Assembly (NCBI RefSeq): GCF_001426925.1
Contig: NZ_LMFR01000002.1
Span: 31,104-95,103 of the forward strand
Direction: 5' to 3'
DNA length: 64,000 nucleotides
Source of the DNA: Microbacterium sp. Root53
GTDB taxonomy: Bacteria; Actinomycetota; Actinomycetes; Actinomycetales; Microbacteriaceae
Both the position numbers and the translations under genes were made by a program. The notes under the pieces are model-generated. The model saw only the letters and a list, made by a program, of their open reading frames with translations, made no database searches and was not told the origin of the DNA. Below, piece after piece: positions 51,988-61,535 of this stretch. The first letter of the stretch is position 1. Each line of letters starts with the position of its first letter.

Positions 51988-53182
51988 GGCCGCGCACTAC
52001 GACGTCATCGACACCCCGGAGGAGCTCGCGGCCGCGAGCCGGGCGCTGTCAGCCGGCGAGGGTCCCGTCGCCGTGGACGTGGAGCGCGCCTCGGGCTTCC
52101 GCTACTCGCAGCGGGCCTACCTCGTGCAGGTGTTCCGTCGCGGCGCCGGCGTCTTCCTGTTCGACCCGCCGGCGCTCGACGACCTGGCCCCGCTCCAGGA
52201 GGCGATCGGCGGCGAGGAGTGGGTGCTCCACGCGGCCAGCCAGGATCTGCCCTCCCTGCGCGAGCTCGACCTGGTTCCGGCCCGGATCTTCGACACCGAG
52301 CTGGCGGCGCGCCTCCTCGGCTGGGAGCGCGTGGGCCTCGCGGCGGTCGTGGAGGCCACGCTCGGGATCTCGCTCAAGAAGGAGCACTCGGCGGCCGACT
52401 GGTCGACGCGCCCCCTCCCCCAGGCGTGGCTCGAGTACGCGGCGCTCGACGTGGAGCACCTCGTCGACGTCCGCGACGCGCTCGTGGCGGCGCTCGCGGA
52501 GGCCCGCAAGACCGAGTTCGCGGCCCAGGAGTTCGACGCCACGCTGCACCGCGAGCCCAAGCCGCCCCGCGCGGAGCCGTGGCGCCGGCTGAGCGGCCTG
52601 CACACGGTGCGCGGGCGCCGCAACCTCGCGATCGCGCGCCAGCTCTGGCTCGCCCGCGAGGAGTACGCGCAGCAGCAGGACGTCTCCCCCGGCCGCCTGG
52701 TTCCGGACCGCGCGCTGGTCGCCGCGGTGATGGCCGCGCCCGGCTCCAAGAGCGAGCTGGCCGCGCTCAAGGCGTTCAACGGCCGCGCGAGCCGGACGCA
52801 GCTCGACCGCTGGTGGAACGCGATCGTCGCCGGGCGCGAGAGCGGAGACCTCCCGGTCGAGCGCGTGCCGAGCGACACGCTGCCGCCGCCGCGGGCGTGG
52901 GCCGACCGCAATCCCGAGGCGGACGCGCGCCTCAAGCAGGCGCGTCCCGCGGTCGAGGAGCGCGCCGCCGCGCTGTCGATGCCCACCGAGAACCTGCTCA
53001 CGCCGGATACGCTCCGCCGCGTGGCGTGGGAGCCGCCCGCGCCCGCCGATGCCGCCGCGATCGCCGGGGCGCTGCGCGCGCTCGGCGCCCGCGAGTGGCA
53101 GATCGAGCAGACCGCGGAGCTGATCGCGGAGGCGTTTGTGCGGGCCGTTCAATCCCCCGACGACGCCGTCGAAGCGCGTTAG
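51980..53182 (+). CDS. rnd: Ribonuclease D
   Basis: 3'-5' exoribonuclease of the DEDD family, 400 residues. Exo I is VAVDVERA, exo II is near HAASQDLPSLREL, and exo III is in YAALDVEHLVDVRDAL. An HRDC domain follows (about residues 215-300), then a helical C-terminus. ATG 51980 gives the family start; an upstream extension is rejected because it reads through DUF3000. Confidence 0.93.
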   Translation: MAEAAHYDVIDTPEELAAASRALSAGEGPVAVDVERASGFRYSQRAYLVQVFRRGAGVFLFDPPALDDLAPLQEAIGGEEWVLHAASQDLPSLRELDLVPARIFDTELAARLLGWERVGLAAVVEATLGISLKKEHSAADWSTRPLPQAWLEYAALDVEHLVDVRDALVAALAEARKTEFAAQEFDATLHREPKPPRAEPWRRLSGLHTVRGRRNLAIARQLWLAREEYAQQQDVSPGRLVPDRALVAAVMAAPGSKSELAALKAFNGRASRTQLDRWWNAIVAGRESGDLPVERVPSDTLPPPRAWADRNPEADARLKQARPAVEERAAALSMPTENLLTPDTLRRVAWEPPAPADAAAIAGALRALGAREWQIEQTAELIAEAFVRAVQSPDDAVEAR

Positions 53183-53224
53183 TCGATCCTGGCCAACCGG
53201 TTCCAGGCGCACCGGGCCGCTCCC

Positions 53225-53230
53225 TAGGCT
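53225..53230 (+). promoter_or_regulatory. Candidate -10 for fadA-fadB
   Basis: TAGGCT, 27 bases before the GTG of the thiolase gene. GGGAGG in the short leader is the ribosome-binding site. Confidence 0.5.
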
Positions 53231-53257
53231 GAACAGCAATCAACACTGGGAGGCAGA

Positions 53258-54469
53258 GTGGCCGAGCTCTCTGATGTCTATTTCGTCGACGGCACGCGGA
53301 CCCCGTTCGGGCGCGCCGGCGAGAAAGGCATGTACTGGAACACGCGTGCGGATGACCTCGTCGTCAAGGCGATGAAGGGTCTCATCGAGCGCAATGCGGA
53401 GATCCCGAAGGACCGGATCGACGACGTCGCGATCGCCGCGACCTCGCAGACGGGCGACCAGGGCCTGACGCTGGGGCGCACCGCCGCGATCCTCGCGGGG
53501 CTTCCGCAGACCGTGCCCGGCCTGGCGGTCGAGCGCATGTGCGCGGGCGCCATGACGAGCGTGACGACCATGGCCGCGTCGATCGGCGTCGGCATGTACG
53601 ACGTCGCCATCGCGGGCGGCGTCGAGCACATGGGGCGCCACCCCATCGGCTCGAACTCCGACCCGAACCCCCGCTTCGTGGCGGAGCGCATCGTCGACAG
53701 CGGCGCGCTCAACATGGGTGTCACCGCCGAGCGCATCCACGACCGGTTCCCGCACCTGACCAAGGAGCGGGCGGACCGCTACGGCATGCTCAGCCAGCAC
53801 AAGCTGCAGGCTGCCTACGAGGCCGGGAAGATCCAGCCCGACCTGGTGCCGGTCGCCGTGATCGGCCCCGACGGACAGTGGGGCCTGGCGACCGAGGACG
53901 AGGGCCGCCGCCCAGAGACGACGATGGAGGGGCTCGCGACGCTCAAGACGCCGTTCCGCCCGCACGGGCGCGTCACGGCCGGTACGTCGTCGCCGCTCAC
54001 GGACGGCGCGACCGTGAGCCTGCTGGCGAGCGGCGCGGCCGTGAAGGAGTTCGGCCTCGCCCCGAAGATGAAGCTGGTGTCGTTCGCGTTCGCGGGCGTC
54101 GAGCCCGAGATCATGGGCATCGGCCCGATCCCCTCGACCGAGAAGGCGCTCGCCAAGGCCGGCCTCACGATCGACGACATCGGCCTGTTCGAGCTCAACG
54201 AGGCCTTCGCCATCCAGGTGCTCTCGCTCCTGGACCACTTCGGCATCGCCGACGACGACCCGCGCGTGAACCCCTGGGGCGGCGCGATCGCCGTCGGGCA
54301 TCCCCTCGCGGCGTCCGGCGTGCGCCTCATGATCCAGCTCGCGGCGCAGTTCGCGGAGCACCCCGAGGTCCACTACGGGCTGACGGCGATGTGCGTCGGC
54401 CTGGGCCAGGGCGGCACCGTCATCTGGGAGAACCCGCACTACACCGGCAAGAAGAAGAAGCAGAAGTGA
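53258..54469 (+). CDS. fadA: Acetyl-CoA C-acyltransferase (thiolase)
   Basis: Cleaves 3-ketoacyl-CoA in beta-oxidation. It is 403 residues. The acylated Cys is residue 95 in VERMCAGAMTS. The second signature NPWGGAIAVGHPLAASG holds the His, and the proton-donor Cys is in LTAMCVGLGQGG. The GTG start has a GGGAGG ribosome-binding site. Its stop overlaps the fadB start, so the pair forms an alpha-beta complex operon. Confidence 0.95.
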   Translation: MAELSDVYFVDGTRTPFGRAGEKGMYWNTRADDLVVKAMKGLIERNAEIPKDRIDDVAIAATSQTGDQGLTLGRTAAILAGLPQTVPGLAVERMCAGAMTSVTTMAASIGVGMYDVAIAGGVEHMGRHPIGSNSDPNPRFVAERIVDSGALNMGVTAERIHDRFPHLTKERADRYGMLSQHKLQAAYEAGKIQPDLVPVAVIGPDGQWGLATEDEGRRPETTMEGLATLKTPFRPHGRVTAGTSSPLTDGATVSLLASGAAVKEFGLAPKMKLVSFAFAGVEPEIMGIGPIPSTEKALAKAGLTIDDIGLFELNEAFAIQVLSLLDHFGIADDDPRVNPWGGAIAVGHPLAASGVRLMIQLAAQFAEHPEVHYGLTAMCVGLGQGGTVIWENPHYTGKKKKQK

Positions 54470-56619
54470 GCCCTGCAGTGACCGACTACACCACCATCGA
54501 CTTCTCCCCCCTCCGGCAGCTCACGGCCGACGAGGTCGTCACCCATTCGCTCGTGAGCGACGTGAAGCTCCCGAGCGGCCGCACCATCGCGCTCATCACC
54601 CTGCACAACGGGAAGGACCACACGCGCCCGAACACGCTGGGCCCCGCGACCCTCCTCGAGCTCGGCGAACGGCTCGACGAGCTCAAGGAGCGCGCGGCCG
54701 CGGGTGAGATCGACGCGGTGGCCGTGACCGGCAAGCCGTACATCTTCGCCGCGGGCGCCGACCTCTCCGGGGTCGGCGACCTCCCCTCGAAGGACGTCGC
54801 GCGGCTGATCGCCCAGCTCGGGCACCACGTCCTCGGCCGGCTGTCGAAGCTGGGCGTGCCGTCGTTCTCGTTCGTGAACGGCCTCGCGCTCGGCGGCGCG
54901 GTCGAGATCGCCCTGAACTCGACGTACCGCACGGTCGACTCGTCGGCGGCGGCGATCGCGCTGCCCGAGGTCTTCCTCGGCCTGGTGCCCGGATGGGGCG
55001 GCGTCACGCTGCTGCCGAACCTGATCGGCATCGAGAACGCGCTCGAGGTGATCATCTCCAACCCGCTCAAGCAGAACCGGACCCTCAAGCCCCAGCAGGC
55101 CTATGAGCTGGGGATGTTCGACGCGGTCTTCGGGCCCGCCGCGTACCTGGAGGACTCGCTGCGCTGGGCCGACGGCGTGCTCTCGGGTGAGATCGAGGTC
55201 GAGCGGAAGAACGCTCCGGGCAGGATCGAGCGGCTCACCAAGTGGCCGATCGCGATCAAGGTCGCCCGCGGCATGCTCGAGAGCCGGATCGGGACGGTGC
55301 CGCGCGCGCCGTACCTGGCGCTCGAGCTCATGGACAAGGCGCGCTCCGGCTCGATCGAGGAGGGCTTCGAGCGCGAGGACGAGGCTCTCGCCGAGCTGAT
55401 CTCGGGCGACCAGTTCGTGGCGTCGATGTACGCGTTCGATCTCGTGCAGAAGCGGGCGAAGCGCCCGGTCGGCGCACCCGACAAGGAGCTGGCGCGCAAG
55501 GTCACCAAGGTCGGCGTGATCGGCGCCGGCCTCATGGCCGGCCAGTTCGCCCTGCTCTTCGCTCGGCGCCTGCAGGTGCCCGTGCTCATCACGGACATCG
55601 ACCAGGCTCGGGTCGACAAGGGCCTCGCGTACATCCGCGACGAGATCGCCGCGCTCGAGGCCAAGGGGCGCATCGACGCCGACACCGGGAACCGGCTGCG
55701 CGCGCTCGTGCGCGGCACGATCGACAAGGCCGAGTACGCCGACTGCGACTTCGTGATCGAGGCGGTGTTCGAGGAGACCGGCGTCAAGCAGCAGGTGTTC
55801 CGCGAGATCGAGGCGATCGTCTCCCCCGAGGCGATCCTGGCGACCAACACGTCGTCGCTGTCGGTCGAGGAGATCGGCTCGGTCCTCGCGAACCCCGAGC
55901 GGCTCGTGGGCTTCCACTTCTTCAACCCGGTCGCGGTCATGCCCCTGATCGAGATCGTGAAGACGCCGCAGTCCAGCGACGTGGCGCTGTCCACCGCGTT
56001 CGTGGTGGCGAAGAACCTCCGCAAGAACGCCGTCCTCACGGCCGACGCACCCGGCTTCGTGGTCAACCGGCTGCTGGCGAAGGTCATGGGCGAGGCCGCG
56101 CGCGCGGTCGACGAGGGCACGCCGCTGCTCACGGTCGAGAAGGCGTTCGCGCCGCTCGGGCTTCCGATGACCCCGTTCCAGCTGATCGACCTGGTCGGCT
56201 GGAAGGTCGCGGCGCACGTCCAGGACACCATGGTGCGCCACTTCCCCGACCGGTTCTTCGCGTCCGAGAACCTCCATCGCCTCGCCGAGCTCGACCAGGT
56301 CGTGGAGAAGGACAGGAACGGCCGCGTGACGGGCTGGACCAAGCAGGCGCAGAAGACGCTCGTGACCGGGAAGAGCCCCGCCGCCGAGGCGGAGATCCTG
56401 GGACGCGTCGAGGACGGCCTCGCGAGCGAGATCCGGCTCATGCTCGACGAGGGCGTCGTCCCCGAGGTCGAGGACATCGACCTCTGCCTGATCCTCGGCG
56501 CCGGCTGGCCGTTCATCGACGGCGGCGCCTCGGCCTACCTGGACCGCTCGGGCGCGTCCGAGCGCGCAAACGGCGCGACGTTCCACACGCCGCCGCTGCG
56601 CGGCGCGGCGAACCGCTGA
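54466..56619 (+). CDS. fadB: Fatty acid oxidation multifunctional protein (hydratase/dehydrogenase)
   Basis: Enoyl-CoA hydratase and 3-hydroxyacyl-CoA dehydrogenase in one 717-residue chain. The N-terminal hydratase has FAAGADLSGVG, NGLALGGAVEIAL and LPEVFLGLVPGWGG with the two catalytic glutamates. The dehydrogenase starts with the NAD loop VGVIGAGLMAGQFAL (about residue 345) and has GFHFFNPVAVMPLIEIV and the TADAPGFVVNRLL motif. The GTG start at 54466 overlaps the thiolase stop (GTGA); a GTG 12 bases later is an alternative. A terminator follows. Confidence 0.94.
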   Translation: MSPAVTDYTTIDFSPLRQLTADEVVTHSLVSDVKLPSGRTIALITLHNGKDHTRPNTLGPATLLELGERLDELKERAAAGEIDAVAVTGKPYIFAAGADLSGVGDLPSKDVARLIAQLGHHVLGRLSKLGVPSFSFVNGLALGGAVEIALNSTYRTVDSSAAAIALPEVFLGLVPGWGGVTLLPNLIGIENALEVIISNPLKQNRTLKPQQAYELGMFDAVFGPAAYLEDSLRWADGVLSGEIEVERKNAPGRIERLTKWPIAIKVARGMLESRIGTVPRAPYLALELMDKARSGSIEEGFEREDEALAELISGDQFVASMYAFDLVQKRAKRPVGAPDKELARKVTKVGVIGAGLMAGQFALLFARRLQVPVLITDIDQARVDKGLAYIRDEIAALEAKGRIDADTGNRLRALVRGTIDKAEYADCDFVIEAVFEETGVKQQVFREIEAIVSPEAILATNTSSLSVEEIGSVLANPERLVGFHFFNPVAVMPLIEIVKTPQSSDVALSTAFVVAKNLRKNAVLTADAPGFVVNRLLAKVMGEAARAVDEGTPLLTVEKAFAPLGLPMTPFQLIDLVGWKVAAHVQDTMVRHFPDRFFASENLHRLAELDQVVEKDRNGRVTGWTKQAQKTLVTGKSPAAEAEILGRVEDGLASEIRLMLDEGVVPEVEDIDLCLILGAGWPFIDGGASAYLDRSGASERANGATFHTPPLRGAANR

Positions 56620-56624
56620 TGACC

Positions 56625-56661
56625 GACGAGGCGCCGGATCCCACGGGTCCGGCGCCTCGTC
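56625..56661 (+). terminator. Terminator after fadA-fadB
   Basis: A 14-bp perfect stem GACGAGGCGCCGGA, extended by a wobble and two more pairs, with loop CAC. It starts 6 bases after the fadB stop. Confidence 0.85.
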
Positions 56662-56718
56662 ATGATACGGACCCGCCGACCGCATGTCATGCGCGCCGCG
56701 ACGCGACACGCGGCGCGT

Positions 56719-56750
56719 CGTAACATCGCGACTCGGTCCGTAACAGCGCG
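56719..56750 (+). promoter_or_regulatory. Candidate operator: TAACANCGCG direct repeat
   Basis: TAACATCGCG (56721-56730) and TAACAGCGCG (56741-56750), each preceded by CG, lie exactly 20 bp apart, about two helical turns, upstream of the sulfur operon. They match in 9 of 10 bases. The regulator is not identifiable from the window. Confidence 0.5.
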
Positions 56751-56782
56751 TCTCCTGCGCTCGCGCGCGGACACGTTCTTCC

Positions 56783-56788
56783 TAGGCT
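56783..56788 (+). promoter_or_regulatory. Candidate -10 for the sulfate assimilation operon
   Basis: TAGGCT, 31 bases before the ATG of the sulfite reductase gene. AGGAGGAG in the short leader is the ribosome-binding site. Confidence 0.5.
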
Positions 56789-56819
56789 GTGGCGCGAACC
56801 CGACCAGGAGGAGCGTCCG

Positions 56820-58547
56820 ATGACATCGAGCGACACCGAGGCGTCGCCCGTCCCCGTGCGCGGCGCGCGGATCCGGGCGCCGCGACCGTCCAGCAAGCCG
56901 AACGGGCAGTGGCGGATCGACGGCACCGCCCCGCTGAACGCCAACGAGGAGTTCAAACAGGCGGACGGCGGTCTCAACGTCCGCGAGCGCATCGAGCGCG
57001 TCTACGCGCGCGACGGGTTCGCGTCGATCGATCCGACCGATCTGCACGGCCGCTTCCGGTGGTGGGGGCTGTACACCCAGCGCAAGCCCGGGATCGACGG
57101 AGGCCGCACCGCCACGCTCGAGCCGCACGAGCTCGAGGACGAGTACTTCATGCTGCGGGTGCGGATCGACGGCGGTCAGCTGACCACGGAGCAGCTGCGG
57201 GTGATCGCCGGCATCTCGAACGACTTCGCGCGCGGCACCGCGGACCTCACCGACCGTCAGAACGTGCAGCTGCACTGGGTGCGGGTCGAGGACGTGCCGG
57301 AGATCTGGCGGCGGCTCGAGGCCGTCGGGCTGCACACGACGGAGGCGTGCGGCGACGTTCCCCGCGTCGTGCTCGGCTCCCCCGTGGCGGGGATCGCCGC
57401 GGACGAGCTGATCGACCCCACGCCGCAGATCGACGAGATCACGAGCCGCTACATCGGCGATCCCGAGCTGGCGAATCTGCCGCGCAAGTTCAAGAGCGCC
57501 GTCACGGGGCACCCCAGCCAGGACATCGTGCACGAGATCAACGACGTCGCGTTCGTCGCGGTGCGGCACCCGGAGCTCGGCGTCGGCTACGACGTCTGGG
57601 TCGGCGGCGGGCTCTCCGCGGTGCCGCGGCTCGCGGAGCGGCTGGGCGCCTGGGTCGCGCCCGAGCAGGTCGCCGACGTCTGGCACGGCGTCGCCCGCAT
57701 CTTCCGCGACTACGGGTACCGCCGGCTGCGCAACAAGGCGCGACTGAAGTTCCTGCTGGCGGACTGGGGCGCCGCGCGGTTCCGCGAGGTGCTCGAGACC
57801 GAGTACCTCGGATACGCCCTCGCCGACGGTCCCGCCGCGCCGCGCCCCACCGCGCCCGGCGACCACGTCGGCATCCACCGGCAGAAGGACGGCCTCTTCT
57901 ACGTGGGCGCCACCCCGATCGTCGGCCGCGTGTCGGGACCGGAGCTCGCGCGGCTGGCGGACCTCATCGAGGAGCACGGGTCGACCCGGCTGCGCACCAC
58001 GCCGCATCAGAAGATCGTCGTGCTCGACGTGCCCGAGGACCGCGTCGAGTCGCTCGTCCGCGGGCTCGACGCGATCGGCCTGAGCGCGCGCCCGAGCCTC
58101 ATCCGTCGCGGCACGATCGCGTGCACCGGGATCGAGTTCTGCAAGCTCGCGATCGTCGAGACCAAGGCGAACGCTCGGCGCGCCGTCCTGGACCTCGAGG
58201 AGCGCCTCGCCGGCGTCGAGCTCGACGCCCCGCTGAGCGTGCACGTGAACGGCTGCCCCAACTCCTGCGCCCGCATCCAGACCGCCGACATCGGCCTCAA
58301 GGGCCAGCTGATCACCGACGACGAGGGCAAGCAGGTGCCCGGCTACCAGGTGCACCTGGGCGGCGGCCTCGCCTCGTACGATCGCGAGGAGCCGGGCCTC
58401 GGGCGCACGGTGCGAGGCCTCAAGGTCGCCGCGGACGGCATCGCGGACTACGTCGAGCGCGTCGCCAAGCGCTACGCGCAGGACCGCGAGGTGGGCGAGT
58501 CGTTCGCGCAGTGGGCGCACCGCGCCGACGAGGAGGCCCTGCGATGA
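56820..58547 (+). CDS. sir: Ferredoxin-dependent sulfite reductase (NirA/Sir type)
   Basis: Siroheme and [4Fe-4S] enzyme that reduces sulfite to sulfide with six electrons from ferredoxin. It is 575 residues. The cluster ligands are Cys435, Cys441 (CTGIEFC), Cys479 and Cys483 (CPNSC). Tyr85 and Cys177 sit 92 residues apart, matching the spacing of the Tyr69-Cys161 crosslink known in mycobacterial NirA, which supports sulfite over nitrite as substrate. The operon context, APS reductase immediately downstream, agrees. Its stop overlaps the cysH ATG. Confidence 0.94.
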   Translation: MTSSDTEASPVPVRGARIRAPRPSSKPNGQWRIDGTAPLNANEEFKQADGGLNVRERIERVYARDGFASIDPTDLHGRFRWWGLYTQRKPGIDGGRTATLEPHELEDEYFMLRVRIDGGQLTTEQLRVIAGISNDFARGTADLTDRQNVQLHWVRVEDVPEIWRRLEAVGLHTTEACGDVPRVVLGSPVAGIAADELIDPTPQIDEITSRYIGDPELANLPRKFKSAVTGHPSQDIVHEINDVAFVAVRHPELGVGYDVWVGGGLSAVPRLAERLGAWVAPEQVADVWHGVARIFRDYGYRRLRNKARLKFLLADWGAARFREVLETEYLGYALADGPAAPRPTAPGDHVGIHRQKDGLFYVGATPIVGRVSGPELARLADLIEEHGSTRLRTTPHQKIVVLDVPEDRVESLVRGLDAIGLSARPSLIRRGTIACTGIEFCKLAIVETKANARRAVLDLEERLAGVELDAPLSVHVNGCPNSCARIQTADIGLKGQLITDDEGKQVPGYQVHLGGGLASYDREEPGLGRTVRGLKVAADGIADYVERVAKRYAQDREVGESFAQWAHRADEEALR

Positions 58548-59287
58548 GCGTCACCCTCGCCCCGCGCATCGCGCGCCGGCGCACGGCCGCCGAGCTCGAG
58601 GCGATCGCCGCCGCCGGAGCGGCCGAGCTCGGCAGTCTCACGGCGGCCGAGGCGACGCCCGAGCAGGTCGTCGACTGGGTCGCCCGCACGTTCGCGCCCG
58701 AGACCGTCGCGGTCGCCTGCTCGATGGCGGACGCCGCCCTGCCGCACCTCGTGGCCGAGCGCATCCCGGACGTGGACGTGCTGTTCCTCGACACGGGCTA
58801 CCACTTCGTGGAGACGCTCGCCACGCGCGACGAGGTCGCGCGGCGGCTGCCCGTGCGCGTCGTCGACGTGCTGCCGGAGCAGAGCGTCGCCGAGCAGGAC
58901 GCGGCGCACGGCAAGGATCTGTTCGCGCGCGACGCCGCGGCGTGCTGCGCGCTGCGCAAGGTCGCCCCGCTGAACGCGGCCCTCGCCGGCTACGAGATCT
59001 GGTTCACGGGCGTGCGCCGCGAAGAGGCGCCGACCCGCGCCCGCACGCCGCTCGTGACGTGGGACGCGAAGAACGGGCTGGTCAAGGTGAACCCGGTCGC
59101 GGCCTGGAGCGCGGACGACCTGTCCGCGTACGCGGCCGCGCACGACGTGCCCATGAACCTGCTGCTCGCCCACGGCTACCCGTCGATCGGATGCCGCCCC
59201 TGCACGCGCCCGGTCGCGCCGGGCGAGGACCCCCGCGCCGGCCGCTGGTCGGGCCTCGACAAGACAGAATGCGGACTCCACGTATGA
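58544..59287 (+). CDS. cysH: Adenylylsulfate (APS) reductase
   Basis: Reduces activated sulfate to sulfite with thioredoxin. It is 247 residues. The four cysteines for a [4Fe-4S] cluster are present (Cys134-Cys135 and Cys217/Cys220 in CRPC), and the catalytic Cys243 lies in DKTECGLH. The cluster marks the APS-using type. No APS kinase (cysC) is seen in the window, which fits. Start ATGA overlaps the sir stop; its stop overlaps the cysD start. Confidence 0.94.
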   Translation: MSVTLAPRIARRRTAAELEAIAAAGAAELGSLTAAEATPEQVVDWVARTFAPETVAVACSMADAALPHLVAERIPDVDVLFLDTGYHFVETLATRDEVARRLPVRVVDVLPEQSVAEQDAAHGKDLFARDAAACCALRKVAPLNAALAGYEIWFTGVRREEAPTRARTPLVTWDAKNGLVKVNPVAAWSADDLSAYAAAHDVPMNLLLAHGYPSIGCRPCTRPVAPGEDPRAGRWSGLDKTECGLHV

Positions 59288-60219
59288 CGCTCCAGCCCCT
59301 CACCCCCGCCGCGACGCTCGAGCGCACGCGCCTCAGCTCGCTCGACCTCCTCGAGTCCGAGGCGATCCACATCATCCGCGAGGTGGTCGCGGAGTTCGAG
59401 AACCCGGTGCTGCTGTTCTCCGGGGGCAAGGACTCGGTCGTCGTGCTGCACCTCGCCGCCAAGGCCTTCCTGCCCGGGCGCGTGCCGTTCCCCGTCCTCC
59501 ACGTCGACACCGGGCACAACTTCCCCGAGGTGATCCGCTTCCGCGACGAGACCGTGGCACGGCTGGGCCTCACGCTCGAGGTCGCGCGCGTGCAGGACTG
59601 GATCGACGACGGCCGGCTCGCCGAGCGCCCCGACGGCACGCGCAACACGCTGCAGACCCTGCCGCTGCTCGACGCGATCGCCGCCGGCCGCCACGACGCG
59701 GTCTTCGGCGGCGCACGCCGCGACGAGGACAAGGCACGCGCCAAGGAGCGCATCATCTCGCTGCGCAATGAGTTCGGCCAGTGGGACCCGCGCAACCAGC
59801 GCCCCGAGCTCTGGAGCCTCTACAACGGCCGGCACGCCCCCGGCGAGCACGTCCGCGTGTTCCCGGTGTCGAACTGGACGGAGCTCGACATCTGGCGGTA
59901 CATCGAGCGCGAGGGCATCGCGCTGCCTCCGCTGTACTTCGCGCACGAGCGCCGCGTGTTCCGCCGCGACGGCATGTGGATGGCCGAGGGCCCCGCGTCG
60001 CCGCCCTGCGCGGGCGAGCAGGTGGAGACCCGTCTCGTGCGCTACCGCACGGTCGGCGACATGAGCTGCACGGGCGCGGTGGAGTCCACGGCCGCCGGCG
60101 TCGCCGACATCGTCGCCGAGGTGGCGCTGTCCACGCTCACGGAGCGCGGCGCGACGCGCGCGGACGACCGCATCAGCGAGGCCGCCATGGAGGACCGCAA
60201 GAAGGACGGGTATTTCTGA
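59284..60219 (+). CDS. cysD: Sulfate adenylyltransferase subunit 2
   Basis: Small catalytic subunit of ATP sulfurylase, which makes APS with CysN. It is 311 residues. The PP-loop LLFSGGKDSVVVLHLA is at about residues 42-57, and the GGARRDEDKARAKERI and FPVSNWTELDIWRYI motifs are typical. It overlaps cysH by 4 bases and cysN by one base (TGATG). Confidence 0.95.
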   Translation: MTLQPLTPAATLERTRLSSLDLLESEAIHIIREVVAEFENPVLLFSGGKDSVVVLHLAAKAFLPGRVPFPVLHVDTGHNFPEVIRFRDETVARLGLTLEVARVQDWIDDGRLAERPDGTRNTLQTLPLLDAIAAGRHDAVFGGARRDEDKARAKERIISLRNEFGQWDPRNQRPELWSLYNGRHAPGEHVRVFPVSNWTELDIWRYIEREGIALPPLYFAHERRVFRRDGMWMAEGPASPPCAGEQVETRLVRYRTVGDMSCTGAVESTAAGVADIVAEVALSTLTERGATRADDRISEAAMEDRKKDGYF

Positions 60220-61535
60220 TGACCACTCTCGCCCCCGCGACGCTGTTCCGCTTCGCGACCGCCGGCTCCGTCGACGACGGCAAGTCGACCCTGGTCGGGC
60301 GCCTGCTGCACGACTCCAAGGCGATCCTGTCGGACCAGCTGGACCAGATCGCGCACGTCTCGCGCCGGCGCGGCTTCGCGCACGCCGACGGCATCGACTT
60401 CGCGCTGCTCACCGACGGCCTGAGGGCCGAGCGCGAGCAGGGCATCACGATCGACGTGGCGTACCGCTACTTCGCCACCGCGCAGCGCAGCTTCGTGCTC
60501 GCGGACTGCCCCGGCCATGTGCAGTACACGCGCAACATGGTCACGGGCGCCACGACCGCGGACGCGGTCGTCGTGCTGATCGACGGACGCAAGGGCGTGC
60601 TCGAGCAGACGCGCCGGCACCTCGCGGTCACCGCGCTGCTGCGCGTGCCGCACGTGATCGTGGCGGTCAACAAGATCGACCTGCTCGACTACGCCGAGGC
60701 CGCGTACCGCCCGGTCGAGGCGCAGGTGCGCGCCGTCGCGGGAGAGCTCGGCCTGTCCGACGTCCACGTCCTGCCGGTCTCGGCGCTCGAGGGCGACAAC
60801 GTCGTGGATCGCTCGGGCCGCACGCCCTGGTACGACGGGCCCGCGCTCGTGGAGCTGCTCGAGACGCTGCCCTCCGCGGACGAGCTCGACCGCGACGAGG
60901 AGCCGCTGCGCCTCCCCGTCCAGATCGTGCTGCGCCCGCAGGGCGCCCTGTCGCCCGAGCTCGTCGCCGCGGATCCCGGAGCCGTCGACCGGCTGCGCGA
61001 TTACCGTGCGGCCGCCGGTCGCATCGCGTCGGGCCGTATCCGGGTGGGCGACCGCGTCCAGGTGCTCCCCTCGGGGATCGCGACCACCGTCGCCGCCGTC
61101 GAGCTCGGCGGTGTCCCGCTCGCCGAGGCCGCCGCGCCGCAGTCGGTCGCCATCCGCCTCGCCGACGACGTCGACGTCGCCCGCGGCAGCACGATCGTGG
61201 CGGAGGGCACCGCGCCCGAGCCGTCCAAGGAGATCTCGGCGCAGCTGTTCCTGCTCGACGAGCGGCCGCTCGCCACGGGCGATCGGGTGCTCGTCAAGCA
61301 CGGCACGAGCACCGTGCCCGGGATCGTCGCCGAGATCACCGAGCGCCGCGACCTCGACACGCTCGCCCACGTCCCCGCGGACCGGCTCCACGTCAACGAG
61401 ATCGGGCGGGCGCGCATCCGCCTCGCCGAGGCGCTCCCCGTCGAGCCGTACCGCGTGTCGCGCGAGTCGGGCTCCTTCCTCGTGATCCGGCCGGCCGACG
61501 GCCACACGATCGCGGCCGGCACCGTCGATGGATGA
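60219..61535 (+). CDS. cysN: Sulfate adenylyltransferase subunit 1 (GTPase)
   Basis: GTPase that drives ATP sulfurylase. It is 438 residues, not fused to an APS kinase domain. The P-loop is GSVDDGKSTLVGRL (about residues 16-29), G2 is in GITIDVAYRYF, G3 is DCPGHVQY and G4 is NKID. Two beta-barrel domains follow, like EF-Tu domains II and III. The ATG overlaps the cysD stop; the 3' end overlaps cobA by 8 bases. Confidence 0.95.
   Translation: MTTLAPATLFRFATAGSVDDGKSTLVGRLLHDSKAILSDQLDQIAHVSRRRGFAHADGIDFALLTDGLRAEREQGITIDVAYRYFATAQRSFVLADCPGHVQYTRNMVTGATTADAVVVLIDGRKGVLEQTRRHLAVTALLRVPHVIVAVNKIDLLDYAEAAYRPVEAQVRAVAGELGLSDVHVLPVSALEGDNVVDRSGRTPWYDGPALVELLETLPSADELDRDEEPLRLPVQIVLRPQGALSPELVAADPGAVDRLRDYRAAAGRIASGRIRVGDRVQVLPSGIATTVAAVELGGVPLAEAAAPQSVAIRLADDVDVARGSTIVAEGTAPEPSKEISAQLFLLDERPLATGDRVLVKHGTSTVPGIVAEITERRDLDTLAHVPADRLHVNEIGRARIRLAEALPVEPYRVSRESGSFLVIRPADGHTIAAGTVDG

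Noticed and set aside
54439..56709. A 756-codon minus-strand frame opposite fadB
   Set aside because: Shadow of fadB with biased composition; both fad genes are complete on the plus strand.
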